Below, one piece after another: positions 1 through 8,726 of a stretch of 64,000 nt of DNA; position 1 is the stretch's first letter, and each line of letters opens with the position of its first letter. Location: assembly GCF_013348785.1 (NCBI RefSeq), contig NZ_CP054691.1, forward strand, positions 744,001-808,000, written 5' to 3'. The notes beneath the pieces are model-generated. The model was given only the letters and a program-made list of their open reading frames with translations. It was not told where the DNA came from and did no database searches. The position numbers were made by a program, and so were the translations under genes. The DNA comes from Gordonia sp. X0973. Lineage in GTDB: Bacteria; Actinomycetota; Actinomycetes; Mycobacteriales; Mycobacteriaceae.

Positions 1-785
1 AGCTTCTCGTCGCGGTTGCTCCAGCTCAGCCCCATCATCTCGCGGACCGGTTCGTCGTAGAGGCCGGTCGTGATCCACAGGAAAGTGCGATTGGTCTGCA
101 CGGCCATCGGCTTCCACAGCCATCGGGGCGTCCACGACGGCATGAACGGGGGCGGGGGCAGCTGGGTGATGTCCAGGACGGTGCGCACCGCGGCGTGGTC
201 GCGCAGCACGTGGCGGCACATGTGGTCCCAGTACTCGAGGAATTCCTCGTAGGTGTCGGGCACCGGCCGCATCGAGACTCCGTAATGCGAGTACCAGGTG
301 CGCGATTCCTCGAACAGTCGGCGTTTGTCGGCTTCGGTGATCTTCGGTCCGAAGGCCTCCGCGCAGCGGACGTTGCCGTACCAGAAGGTGGCGTGCGCCC
401 AGTAGAAGACGTCCGGGTCCAGCGCGTGGTAGCGGCCGCCGTCGTCCATCTGGCCCTTGATGGTCAGGTGGTAGTCGCGGACCTCGCGTCCGGTCGCGGC
501 GGGATCGGGGTCGAAGACCACCCCGCCGATCGGGTAGATGGACCGCAACAGGCGTTCCCAGCGTTCGCCGAAGAAGTCCGAATGCTCCCACACGCCGGCC
601 GCCAGTTTCGGGTGCATGTTCTGCATGGAGCCGGACCACAGCCCCATGAGCAGCCCGCGCCAATCGCCGAAGAACCGGTAGGTCGCCGAGCCGGGGCCGA
701 GGTCGGGCAGGTTCGCGTCGTCGGGCTCGACGCGGCGGTGCTCGTCGGCGGGGTCGATCTGGGTGGGCTCGAGAACCTCGGTCAT
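1..785 (-). CDS. Oxygenase MpaB / DUF2236 family protein (partial, C-terminus beyond the left edge)
   Basis: The reverse strand reads openly from an ATG at 785 to the window edge, about 261 residues. It has the DUF2236 pattern: an acidic N-terminal segment, an early GSATYRFFGDWRGLLMGLW block, and a central DVFYWAHATFWYGNVRCAEA block whose His is in the place of the conserved haem-binding His. The family includes the fungal MpaB oxygenase and the latex-clearing protein Lcp; most actinobacterial members have no known substrate. The start is supported by a -10-like TAGACT (complement of 794-799) ending 8 bases before the ATG, so the mRNA is probably leaderless. It lies 67 bp downstream of pxpC on the same strand, but its own promoter suggests a separate unit. 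Fold assignment is fairly sure; function is open. Confidence 0.8.
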   Translation of the reverse strand, partial: MTEVLEPTQIDPADEHRRVEPDDANLPDLGPGSATYRFFGDWRGLLMGLWSGSMQNMHPKLAAGVWEHSDFFGERWERLLRSIYPIGGVVFDPDPAATGREVRDYHLTIKGQMDDGGRYHALDPDVFYWAHATFWYGNVRCAEAFGPKITEADKRRLFEESRTWYSHYGVSMRPVPDTYEEFLEYWDHMCRHVLRDHAAVRTVLDITQLPPPPFMPSWTPRWLWKPMAVQTNRTFLWITTGLYDEPVREMMGLSWSNRDEK

Positions 786-852
786 GAGACGAAAGTCTAA
801 ATCCGTCTCATCGGGTAGTCAATGGGCCGTCGTCAATGGCCCGGACGACGGG

Positions 853-1773
853 TCAGTCCGGCAGTTGGCGGATGTGGACCACCATCCCCGGCGTCAACTG
901 TCCCGCGACGTCCATCGAGGCGGCGGTCAACACTGCCGCCACCGGGTAGCCGCCGGTGACCGGGTGGTCGGGGCCGAACAGGACGGGTTGGCCGCTCGGC
1001 GGGATCTGCACCGAGCCGTGCGCGATCCCCTCCGACGCGAGTTCGGGCAGGTCGGGAAGGTGTTCGACGGCGGGACCGTCACGTCGGTCGAGTCGGACCC
1101 CGACCCGGTTGCTCGCCGGGTTGACCGTCCAGGTGCCGGTGAACAGAGCCGCCGGATCGGTCAGTCGGTCGGCGCGTGGGCCCAGGGAGGCGGTCAGGAG
1201 GACCGGCGACCCCGAAACGGTCGGTTCGACCGGCGCCCACTGCGTGGCCGGCCACGGATCGGTCGGATCGCCGATGTGCAATTCGTCCCCGACGGCGAGT
1301 GCGGCCGGACCCAGCCCGGAGAGGGTGTCGGTGGCGAGCGACCCGAGGACGGCGCCGACGGGGGGTCCGCCGACGGCCGGTTGGCCGCCGACGATTCCGC
1401 CGCGGACCGCGACGTAGATGCGGCATCCGTGCACGGGGGCGCCCAGGCGCAGTACCTGCCCGTCGCGCAGCAGGAGGGTGGCGTTGTGGCCGACGGACCG
1501 ATCGTCGACGAGTAGATCCGCGGGGGCGCCGGTCGCCGCGAGCACGGTGTCGCCGATCGCCCGGAGCGCCAGACCGCCGTAGGCGGCTTCGATACCGGCG
1601 CAATCGTCGTGATTGCCGACGAGCCGATTCGCCAGGCGCAGCGCCTCCCGGTCGGCCGCGCCCGACCGCGCCACGCCCAGGTGTGCGTTCCCGCCGCGTC
1701 CCAAGTCTTCGATGAGCGCCATCGGTCCGGTGGCCACCACGGCCAACCCCCGTCGCGCGCCGGGCCCGCTCAC
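853..1773 (-). CDS. pxpC: 5-oxoprolinase subunit C (PxpC / KipA-type carboxyltransferase domain)
   Basis: A 306-residue protein of the biotin-dependent carboxyltransferase/KipA family, of normal length. With PxpA and PxpB it forms the prokaryotic ATP-dependent 5-oxoprolinase, which opens cytosolic pyroglutamate to glutamate. Visible family features are the N-terminal ALIEDLGRGGNAHLGVARSG block, a central IYVAVRGGI strand, and a C-terminal block with VGVRLDRR followed by GSVQIPPSGQPVLFGPDHPV. I chose the GTG at 1773 because it overlaps the pxpB stop as GTGA and places the family N-terminus correctly; the reading frame continues open upstream only through pxpB in another frame. PxpA is not in the window, so the complex is either completed elsewhere or this pair does another job. 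Confidence 0.88.
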   Translation of the reverse strand: MSGPGARRGLAVVATGPMALIEDLGRGGNAHLGVARSGAADREALRLANRLVGNHDDCAGIEAAYGGLALRAIGDTVLAATGAPADLLVDDRSVGHNATLLLRDGQVLRLGAPVHGCRIYVAVRGGIVGGQPAVGGPPVGAVLGSLATDTLSGLGPAALAVGDELHIGDPTDPWPATQWAPVEPTVSGSPVLLTASLGPRADRLTDPAALFTGTWTVNPASNRVGVRLDRRDGPAVEHLPDLPELASEGIAHGSVQIPPSGQPVLFGPDHPVTGGYPVAAVLTAASMDVAGQLTPGMVVHIRQLPD

Positions 1774-2435
1774 CGACCGGGCTCCGCGTCGAGATCGGCG
1801 AAGCGCACGATCGTGCCCGCGCGCAGCGGCGTGGGGGGATCGGCCGTGCTGTCCCAGAGCCGGATGTCGGTGTGGCCCAACAGGTTCCAGCCGCCCGGGC
1901 TGACCCCGGGATAGACCGCGGAGTAGCCGGCCGCCACCGCGACCGAACCGGCCGGCACCCGTGGGCGCGACTGGGCGCGCCGGGGCATCTCGCACGGCGG
2001 ACAACTCTCGTCGGGATCGGCGGGGACGAGGTAGCCGAAGCCGGGGGCGAAACCCATGAACTCCACCCGCCAGCGCGTGCCCGTGTGGCTCGCGACGACC
2101 GCGCCGGTGGTCCAGCCGAGGTGCAGCGCGACGTCGTGCAGATCGGGCCCGTCGTAGCGCACCCCGATCACGATCTCGTCGTCGACGGCCTCCTCGACCG
2201 CGTCGGCGCCGCTGCGCAACGCGCGGCGCACGGCGAGGTGATCCAGACCCCGCGCCGGGGATCCCTGGACGAGGATCGTCGTCGCGGCGGGGACCAGGTC
2301 GACGACGCCGGGCAGCTCCCCCGCACCCAGCGCGCGGCGCAATGCCGCTGTGGCGTCGGCGGTTTCCTTCCGCGGTGCCGGGGTGGACCCGAAGTCGAGC
2401 AGCACCGCACCTCGGCCCGCTGGTCGCTCGCGCAT
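1770..2435 (-). CDS. pxpB: 5-oxoprolinase subunit B (PxpB / KipI family)
   Basis: A 221-residue KipI/allophanate-hydrolase-subunit-1 family protein, of typical length. PxpB pairs with PxpC (coded immediately downstream with a 4-base overlap) in 5-oxoproline hydrolysis; in Bacillus, KipI instead inhibits the KinA kinase, so the fold is not proof of function. Diagnostic blocks are EIVIGVRYDGPDLHDVA, the FMGFAPGFGYL motif, and the Gly-rich AVYPGVSPGGWNLLGHTD segment near the C-terminus. The ATG at 2435 follows a -10-like TAGGTT (complement of 2442-2447) by 6 bases, which fits leaderless transcription of a pxpB-pxpC operon. The divergent neighbour is gltA, 119 bp away. Confidence 0.9.
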   Translation of the reverse strand: MRERPAGRGAVLLDFGSTPAPRKETADATAALRRALGAGELPGVVDLVPAATTILVQGSPARGLDHLAVRRALRSGADAVEEAVDDEIVIGVRYDGPDLHDVALHLGWTTGAVVASHTGTRWRVEFMGFAPGFGYLVPADPDESCPPCEMPRRAQSRPRVPAGSVAVAAGYSAVYPGVSPGGWNLLGHTDIRLWDSTADPPTPLRAGTIVRFADLDAEPGR

Positions 2436-2554
2436 GAGTCCAACCTATCCGCTGCGGTGTTGCGGGCATGTTGCGAACCAGACCCAGCTGCAACGAGGTG
2501 TGGGTGCAGGCGCTAGTTTGTAGTTGAAACTCTCACCTGAGTAAAGGGGTTCTC

Positions 2555-3868
<1,314 letters not shown>

Positions 3869-3870
3869 TC

Positions 3871-4239
3871 ATGGCGAATCTGGAGAAGCCCGAAGTCGAG
3901 TTCCCGGACGGCCCCGCGCCGACCGAGCTGGAGATCACCGACATCGTCGTCGGCGACGGCGACGAGGCGCTGCCCGGCTCGACCGTCGACGTCCACTACG
4001 TCGGCGTCGAATACGACAGCGGCGAGGAGTTCGACTCGTCGTGGAGCCGCGGCGAGTCCGTCGATTTCCCGCTCAACCGGCTGATCCCCGGTTGGCAGGA
4101 GGGCATCCCGGGCATGAAGGTGGGCGGCCGTCGTCGTCTCGTCGTGCCCCCGGCCCTCGCCTACGGGCCGGCCGGTGCCGGTCACCGGCTCTCGGGCAAG
4201 ACCCTCGTCTTCGTGATCGACCTGCTCGGCGTCAGCTAG
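3871..4239 (+). CDS. FKBP-type peptidyl-prolyl cis-trans isomerase
   Basis: A 122-residue single-domain cytosolic FKBP that accelerates proline isomerisation in folding proteins. It has the full fold signature: VDVHYVGVEYDSGEEFDSSW (first strands and active-site Asp), FPLNRLIPGWQEGIPGMKVG (the conserved Ile-Pro-Gly-Trp loop) and RRLVVPPALAYGPAGAGHR, ending in LVFVIDLLGVS. There is no signal peptide or trigger-factor extension. The ATG is 2 bp after the gltA stop, with the gltA C-terminal codons supplying a GGGGAAGCGG ribosome-binding stretch, so translation is probably coupled. The operon ends at the terminator at 4262-4295. Confidence 0.94.
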   Translation: MANLEKPEVEFPDGPAPTELEITDIVVGDGDEALPGSTVDVHYVGVEYDSGEEFDSSWSRGESVDFPLNRLIPGWQEGIPGMKVGGRRRLVVPPALAYGPAGAGHRLSGKTLVFVIDLLGVS

Positions 4240-4261
4240 CGGTCACCCGCACGTCAGACGA

Positions 4262-4295
4262 AGAACGCCCCGGCAGCTGCCGGGGCGTTCTTTTT
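4262..4295. terminator. Intrinsic terminator after gltA-fkbP
   Basis: A perfect 30-base palindrome (4262-4291) starting AGAACGCCCCGGC and ending in its complement, followed by a T run through 4295. Its A-rich left end could also stop the convergent minus-strand gene ending at 4329. Confidence 0.9.
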
Positions 4296-4328
4296 GGCTT
4301 CTCAGCCGGCGCTTCGCAACCAGCGCGC

Positions 4329-4772
4329 TCAGCTGAGCGGGGGCGGCGGCGGATCGTTGCGCATCGCGCACAACGCCCTTGCCCGGTCGCCGTGGCCGGT
4401 CCGTGTGATCTTCAGCTTGCGGTTGACGCTGAGCTTGCAGGTCGCCGACTGGCCCTCCTGCTGGATCTTCACCGCGAGGATCTGCACCGGCACCTTGCTG
4501 ATGAAACTGATCCGACGGTGGTATTGCCCGGTGGGCAGTTTCTCGTCCTGGCGGAAGTCGAAGTGCTGCTGGCGCAGGATATTGACCCCGTTGTAGTACG
4601 AGACCGTCGTCCACGTGGTGTCGGAGTAGACGTCGAAGGTGATGAGGTCGCCGTTGCCCGGGTAACGCCAGCTCGCGTCGGCGTGACCGGCGGTGGCGGC
4701 GCCCACGCCGATGGCGGCGGCGACGGTGGCGAGGGCGGCAGCGGCGGAGATCCGCAGAGTCGGGGTGCGCAT
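4329..4772 (-). CDS. Secreted MmpS-like small protein
   Basis: A 147-residue protein with an Ala-rich signal peptide (about residues 1-32, ending GHADAS) and a beta-rich mature domain. The pattern ITFDVYSD, VSYYNGVNI, a central aromatic stretch, then ATCKLSVN and ALCAM, with two cysteines placed for one disulphide, resembles the exported domain of mycobacterial MmpS proteins that assist MmpL lipid transporters. No mmpL gene is nearby, so a transport role is not shown. The ATG at 4772 was chosen over longer frames because a TAGACT box (complement of 4781-4786) ends 8 bases before it and the signal peptide begins there. The C-terminus ends in a proline run (PPPPPLS). Confidence 0.7.
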   Translation of the reverse strand: MRTPTLRISAAAALATVAAAIGVGAATAGHADASWRYPGNGDLITFDVYSDTTWTTVSYYNGVNILRQQHFDFRQDEKLPTGQYHRRISFISKVPVQILAVKIQQEGQSATCKLSVNRKLKITRTGHGDRARALCAMRNDPPPPPLS

Positions 4773-4830
4773 GGGGTGAAAGTCTAGCCAGCCGGCGCGC
4801 GGACGGGGGCGGGACGGTAGGTTGGCGGCC

Positions 4831-5562
4831 ATGATCTACAGCTCAACACAGGATTTGGTAACCACAATCGAGCTCGGGCGGGAAGACAAGCGCAACGCTC
4901 TCGACGAGGAGATGGTCGCCCAGCTGTCCGACGCCTTCGCCGCCGCCGTCGACGGGGGATCGCGCACCATCGTGCTGACCGGGCGCGGCCCGGTCTTCTG
5001 CGCCGGCGCCGACCTGTCCGGCCCGGTGTACGACCCGGCCTTCCTGGACAAGCTGGTCGCGACGTTGCGCGAGATCGAGGCGGTCCCGGTCCCGGTGATC
5101 GCCGCCCTCAACGGTGCCGCGCTGGGTGCGGGGCTGCAGCTCGCGATGGCCGCGGACCTGCGCGTGATGGTCCCCGGCGCCCTGGCCGGAATCCCGGCGG
5201 CGAAGATCGGCGTCGCCGTCGACGAGTGGACCATCCGACGGCTGGTCTCGCTGGTCGGGGCGGGCCATGCGCGCGGCATGCTCATCGGCTGCGAGCCCCT
5301 CACCGCCGACCGCGCGCTCTCGGTCGGGTTCGCCAACCGGGTCGGCGACCTCGCCGACGCGCAGCACTGGGCCGCCACTCTCGCGACGCTGGCCCCCCTG
5401 ACGCTGCAGCACTACAAGCTGGTCCTCAACGGCGACGGCGCCCGCGACGAGGCGCCCGCCGAGCGGGCCGAGGCGATGATGCGCGCATGGACGAGCGAGG
5501 ATCTCGCGGAGGGTCGCGCGGCGCGCGTCGAACGCCGGACACCGGTGTTCCAGGGGCGCTGA
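4831..5562 (+). CDS. echA6: EchA6-like enoyl-CoA hydratase-family protein, probably non-catalytic
   Basis: A 243-residue crotonase-fold protein, the same length as M. tuberculosis EchA6 as I recall it and similar throughout. The CoA-binding/oxyanion segments FCAGADLSG and NGAALGAGLQLAMAADLRV are intact. The two catalytic glutamates of true hydratases are missing: the usual P-E-x-x-G-L stretch reads IPAAKIGVAV, and the second Glu position falls in DEWTIRRL. EchA6 shares this loss and is described as an acyl-CoA carrier feeding FAS-II rather than a hydratase. The ATG at 4831 was preferred over an in-frame TTG at 4822 because TAGGTT at 4818-4823 ends 7 bases upstream, indicating a leaderless start. 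Assignment is good; the acyl-carrier role is by homology. Confidence 0.85.
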   Translation: MIYSSTQDLVTTIELGREDKRNALDEEMVAQLSDAFAAAVDGGSRTIVLTGRGPVFCAGADLSGPVYDPAFLDKLVATLREIEAVPVPVIAALNGAALGAGLQLAMAADLRVMVPGALAGIPAAKIGVAVDEWTIRRLVSLVGAGHARGMLIGCEPLTADRALSVGFANRVGDLADAQHWAATLATLAPLTLQHYKLVLNGDGARDEAPAERAEAMMRAWTSEDLAEGRAARVERRTPVFQGR

Positions 5563-5598
5563 GGTCTCAGTCGCCCGAGAACCGGATCTCCCCGCTGC

Positions 5599-6837
5599 TC
5601 ACAGGAAGCACTTCCCCTCGCCGCGGTAGGTCGGCACGACGTCGATGACGCGCGGGCCGCCGTCGGCGCCGCGGTCGATGATGGCCGCCTCGGTGGCGTG
5701 CTCGGCCGGTTCGCCGGACTTGGTGTGGCGGAACCAGACGCGGTCGCCGATGTCGAGGCGCCGGGCGCCGTGCCCGCGCAGCGGTGTCTGCACCTCACCG
5801 GCTGCCTCGGCGGGAACATAGGAGAGGTCCGCGGGCCACACCGGCCGCGGTAGCCGGTCGAGTCCGGGTGGACCAGAGGCGATCCAGCCGCCGCCCAGTG
5901 TCGTGACGATGTCGCGGGCCGGGCGTCGCACGACGTCCAGGCCGAAGGACATGGCCGGTGCCGGCCGGAAATGCGCGTAGCCGTCGAAGAGGTGGCCGCC
6001 GAAGAATCCACTGCCCGCGGCGATGTCGGTCACCGACGGATCGGCCGCGGTTGCCTCGATCGAGCCGGTGCCACCGGCGTTGACGAATTCGAGGTCGGCC
6101 ACGTCGCGGATCGCCGCGATCGCCTTGCCGCGTCGACGGATCAGTTCGCGCATCGAGCGCGATTGGACGACACCGATCGCCTGGTTGCGGATCGCACCGT
6201 CGACATCGTTGGCCACCCCGGCGACCTGCGCCTCGTAGGACATGACGCCGACGAGGGCCAATCCCGGACGGGCGGCGATCGTGCGGGCCAAGGTCTTCGC
6301 GTCGCCGACCGTGTGCACCGGCGAACGGCGCACGCCGAGGTGGACGAGGCCGCGCGCATAGCGCAGCGAGGCGTCGAGGTCGATCGCGACGCGGACGACC
6401 CCCCGCGTCGACGGCGGGGCGGCGACGTCGACGGCGTCGAGGTGTTCGACCGAGTCCACCAGGAGGGTGACCCGGGCGCGGGCCTCGTCGTCGGCGATCA
6501 GCGCGGCGAGCGCGGCCGTCGACACCGACGGGTAGCCGAGCAGCACGTCGGGGATCTCGGCGACGGTGGCCAGCCAGCGCGCCTCGTCGACGGTGTAGGC
6601 GAGCACACCGGCGAAGCCGTCACGGCGCAGGATGTCGCTGATCACCGAGCGGATGCGCAGCGATTTGCTCGCGACCCGGATCGGCACCCCACCCGCTCGA
6701 CGGCGCAGGTCGGCGATGTTGTGTTCGAGGGCCAGCGCGTCGATGGCCAGCACCGGGGCCGACAGGCGGGCGGCGCGAACGGCGGCGTCGATCGCGGCCC
6801 AGTACGCATCCGGGTCGGTCCGCCACTCCTCGGTCAT
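5599..6837 (-). CDS. PLP-dependent amino acid deaminase/aldolase (alanine racemase N-terminal fold)
   Basis: A 412-residue fold-type III PLP enzyme related to D-threonine aldolase and D-serine dehydratase. The N-terminal barrel starts at PVLAIDALALEHNIADLRRR and carries the PLP-binding lysine in RVASKSLRI. Later blocks VGVMSYEAQVAG, EFVNAGGTGSIEATA and AAGSGFFGGHLFDGYAHF line the active site, and the C-terminal DIGDRVWFRHTKSGEPAEH segment fits the metal-binding domain of the aldolase-like group. The substrate cannot be read from the sequence. The ATG at 6837 overlaps the stop of the upstream TetR gene as ATGA, so the pair is translationally coupled and probably self-regulated. Confidence 0.78.
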   Translation of the reverse strand: MTEEWRTDPDAYWAAIDAAVRAARLSAPVLAIDALALEHNIADLRRRAGGVPIRVASKSLRIRSVISDILRRDGFAGVLAYTVDEARWLATVAEIPDVLLGYPSVSTAALAALIADDEARARVTLLVDSVEHLDAVDVAAPPSTRGVVRVAIDLDASLRYARGLVHLGVRRSPVHTVGDAKTLARTIAARPGLALVGVMSYEAQVAGVANDVDGAIRNQAIGVVQSRSMRELIRRRGKAIAAIRDVADLEFVNAGGTGSIEATAADPSVTDIAAGSGFFGGHLFDGYAHFRPAPAMSFGLDVVRRPARDIVTTLGGGWIASGPPGLDRLPRPVWPADLSYVPAEAAGEVQTPLRGHGARRLDIGDRVWFRHTKSGEPAEHATEAAIIDRGADGGPRVIDVVPTYRGEGKCFL

Positions 6838-7469
6838 GGCCGTTTGGCCAGGTCGTCCTCGGCCGCGTAGGAGAGCATCCAGCGCACCGTCCCGTCGACC
6901 ACGCGGCGGGTGATCGTCTTGTCCGCGGTGGTCAACCACGTCATCGTGATGGCGTTGGTGGACGCGATCATCAAGGTGCCCAACTCCTCGGCGTCGATGG
7001 TCCACCTCGTCCCGTTCATCTCGGCCACCGAGCGCAGGGTGTTCGCGGCGAGCGCGTAGAGGCGGTCCCACATCTGCCGTCCCACGGCCTGTAGCTCGGG
7101 ATGGTTGTGCGCGTAGATGGCCAGGGACACGGTCGCCTGCAGCCGGCCGGGATCGACGAGCATCAGCTCGTACAGGTTGTGCAGCGACTCCGACATCTCC
7201 CGTTCGACGCCGGCGAGGCCGCGGAGACCGTCGGCGGGTTCCCGGACCTCGTCGACGAGGGAGGTCAGGTCGCGCGGCACGGCCTGGTCGATCACCGCGG
7301 CCAGCAACGCCATGCGGGATTCGAAGGCGTAGTGGAAACTCGCCAGCGGCATCTGGGCCTGCGCGCAGATCTTGCGGGTCGTCGCCCCTTCCACCCCGTG
7401 GTCGGCGATAACCCGGTAGGCCGCGTCGATCAGAGCCTCCCGACGCTGCTCAACCGTCATGCGCGCCAT
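6834..7469 (-). CDS. TetR family transcriptional regulator
   Basis: A 211-residue TetR repressor. The N-terminal helix-turn-helix spans about residues 5-52, from EQRREALIDAAYRVIADHG through CAQAQMPLASFHYAF. The all-helical C-terminal ligand domain is unlike that of any regulator I can name. I chose the ATG at 7469 because AAGG lies 6 bases before it; an in-frame ATG at 7475 has no spaced ribosome-binding site. It is coupled to the downstream PLP enzyme (ATGA overlap) and diverges from the hydrolase/ATPase operon across 90 bp. That gap holds the palindrome at 7487-7502, a plausible operator controlling both directions. Confidence 0.88.
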   Translation of the reverse strand: MARMTVEQRREALIDAAYRVIADHGVEGATTRKICAQAQMPLASFHYAFESRMALLAAVIDQAVPRDLTSLVDEVREPADGLRGLAGVEREMSESLHNLYELMLVDPGRLQATVSLAIYAHNHPELQAVGRQMWDRLYALAANTLRSVAEMNGTRWTIDAEELGTLMIASTNAITMTWLTTADKTITRRVVDGTVRWMLSYAAEDDLAKRP

Positions 7470-7486
7470 GAACATCCTTACTCGCC

Positions 7487-7502
7487 CCGGACCCCGGTCC
7501 GG
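7487..7502. promoter_or_regulatory. Candidate operator between TetR gene and hydrolase gene
   Basis: CCGGACC and GGTCCGG form 7-base perfect arms around a 2-base centre in the divergent intergenic region. The position suits a binding site for the adjacent TetR protein, but short GC palindromes arise by chance at this base composition. Confidence 0.4.
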
Positions 7503-7559
7503 ATGGTGGGTATGTGAGTGAACCGATACTAACCCTGCGGGGTCGCTACATTGGATCCG

Positions 7560-8726
7560 ATGACCAGACAAGACAGCAGTCTGCGTGCCCGTGCATCCAG
7601 CACGGTACGCGCGGCCGTGGTGAGCGGCACCAATAAATTGGCCGACGCGGGGTTACCCGGGGCGCAGGCGATCGGCGCGAGCCCGGCGGAGATCGCGGCA
7701 GAGGTCGCGGCCTCCCCCTTCCTTCGCGACGGGCGGTTCGTCAACGCCGACCCGCCGTCGCCCATCGGTGGGCCGCCGGTCGGGGCATTGGTCGACATGG
7801 TGCGACGGCCCGGGCGTCCCACCGGGACGATCATGGTCACCACACCCGACTTCGCGCCCAGTGCCCGCGATCTCGCGGTCACCTGGCTCGGTCATGCGAC
7901 CGCCCTCGTCGAGATCGACGGGGTGCGCGTCCTGACCGACCCGGTCTTCTCCCGGCGCTGTTCGCCGTCGCAGCTCGTCGGTCCGGCGCGACTACACGCG
8001 CTGCCCTGCGACATCGCGGACCTGCCGCCGCTCGACGTCGTGCTGATCAGCCACGATCACTACGACCACCTCGACACCGCGTCGGTCGTCGAACTCGCCC
8101 GCACCCAGCCCGCGGCGGTCTTCGTCTGCCCGATCGGCGTCGGCGCGCACCTGCGGGCCTGGGGGATCGGTGCCGAGCGGATCCGCACCGCGCAGTGGCA
8201 CGACGAGGTCGCCGTCACCGGGGGCAACGGGACCGCGATCCGCTTCGCCGCGGTCCCCGCACGGCACTTCTCCGGCCGCGGCCTCGACCGCGATCTCACG
8301 ATGTGGGCGAGCTGGGCGATCATCGGGCCGCGGCATAGGGCCTTCTTCTCCGGTGACACCGGATTCAGCGAGGCCTACGAGGATGCGGGCGCGGCGTTCG
8401 GGCCGTTCCAACTGAACCTGATCGCGATCGGCGCCTACGACCCGCTATGGCCCGACATCCACGTCAACCCGGAGGAAGCGGTCACCATCCACCGGATGCT
8501 GGCGCGCGGCACCGATGCGCTGCTCGTCCCGATCCATTGGGGTACCTTCAACCTCGCGCGACACACGTGGGGCGAGCCCGCCGCGCGGCTGACCCATGCC
8601 GCGCAGCCCTCGCCCGGCCGGGCGCCGGTCGACATCGTCATCCCCCAACCCGGGGGCGAGGTGGACGTCGTCGACCGGACCGGCACCGCCACCGTCGTGC
8701 CGGACTGGTGGAAGGAGTCGGCGTGA
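7560..8726 (+). CDS. MBL-fold (NAPE-PLD-like) metal-dependent hydrolase
   Basis: A 388-residue metallo-beta-lactamase-fold protein of the group related to N-acyl-phosphatidylethanolamine phospholipase D. The metal ligands are visible: [14 protein letters not shown], the HxHxDH motif in SHDHYDHLD, a later His in PARHFSG, the FFSGDTGF Asp and the final His in [12 protein letters not shown]. Its counterpart in M. tuberculosis is Rv0906, next to ctpE as here. The ATG at 7560 follows TACATT (7547-7552) by 7 bases, so the transcript is probably leaderless; an in-frame TTG at 7551 is less likely. Its stop overlaps the GTG of the ATPase gene, tying the two proteins to one operon. The natural substrate is unknown, though a phospholipid fits the family. 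Confidence 0.87.
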   Translation: MTRQDSSLRARASSTVRAAVVSGTNKLADAGLPGAQAIGASPAEIAAEVAASPFLRDGRFVNADPPSPIGGPPVGALVDMVRRPGRPTGTIMVTTPDFAPSARDLAVTWLGHATALVEIDGVRVLTDPVFSRRCSPSQLVGPARLHALPCDIADLPPLDVVLISHDHYDHLDTASVVELARTQPAAVFVCPIGVGAHLRAWGIGAERIRTAQWHDEVAVTGGNGTAIRFAAVPARHFSGRGLDRDLTMWASWAIIGPRHRAFFSGDTGFSEAYEDAGAAFGPFQLNLIAIGAYDPLWPDIHVNPEEAVTIHRMLARGTDALLVPIHWGTFNLARHTWGEPAARLTHAAQPSPGRAPVDIVIPQPGGEVDVVDRTGTATVVPDWWKESA

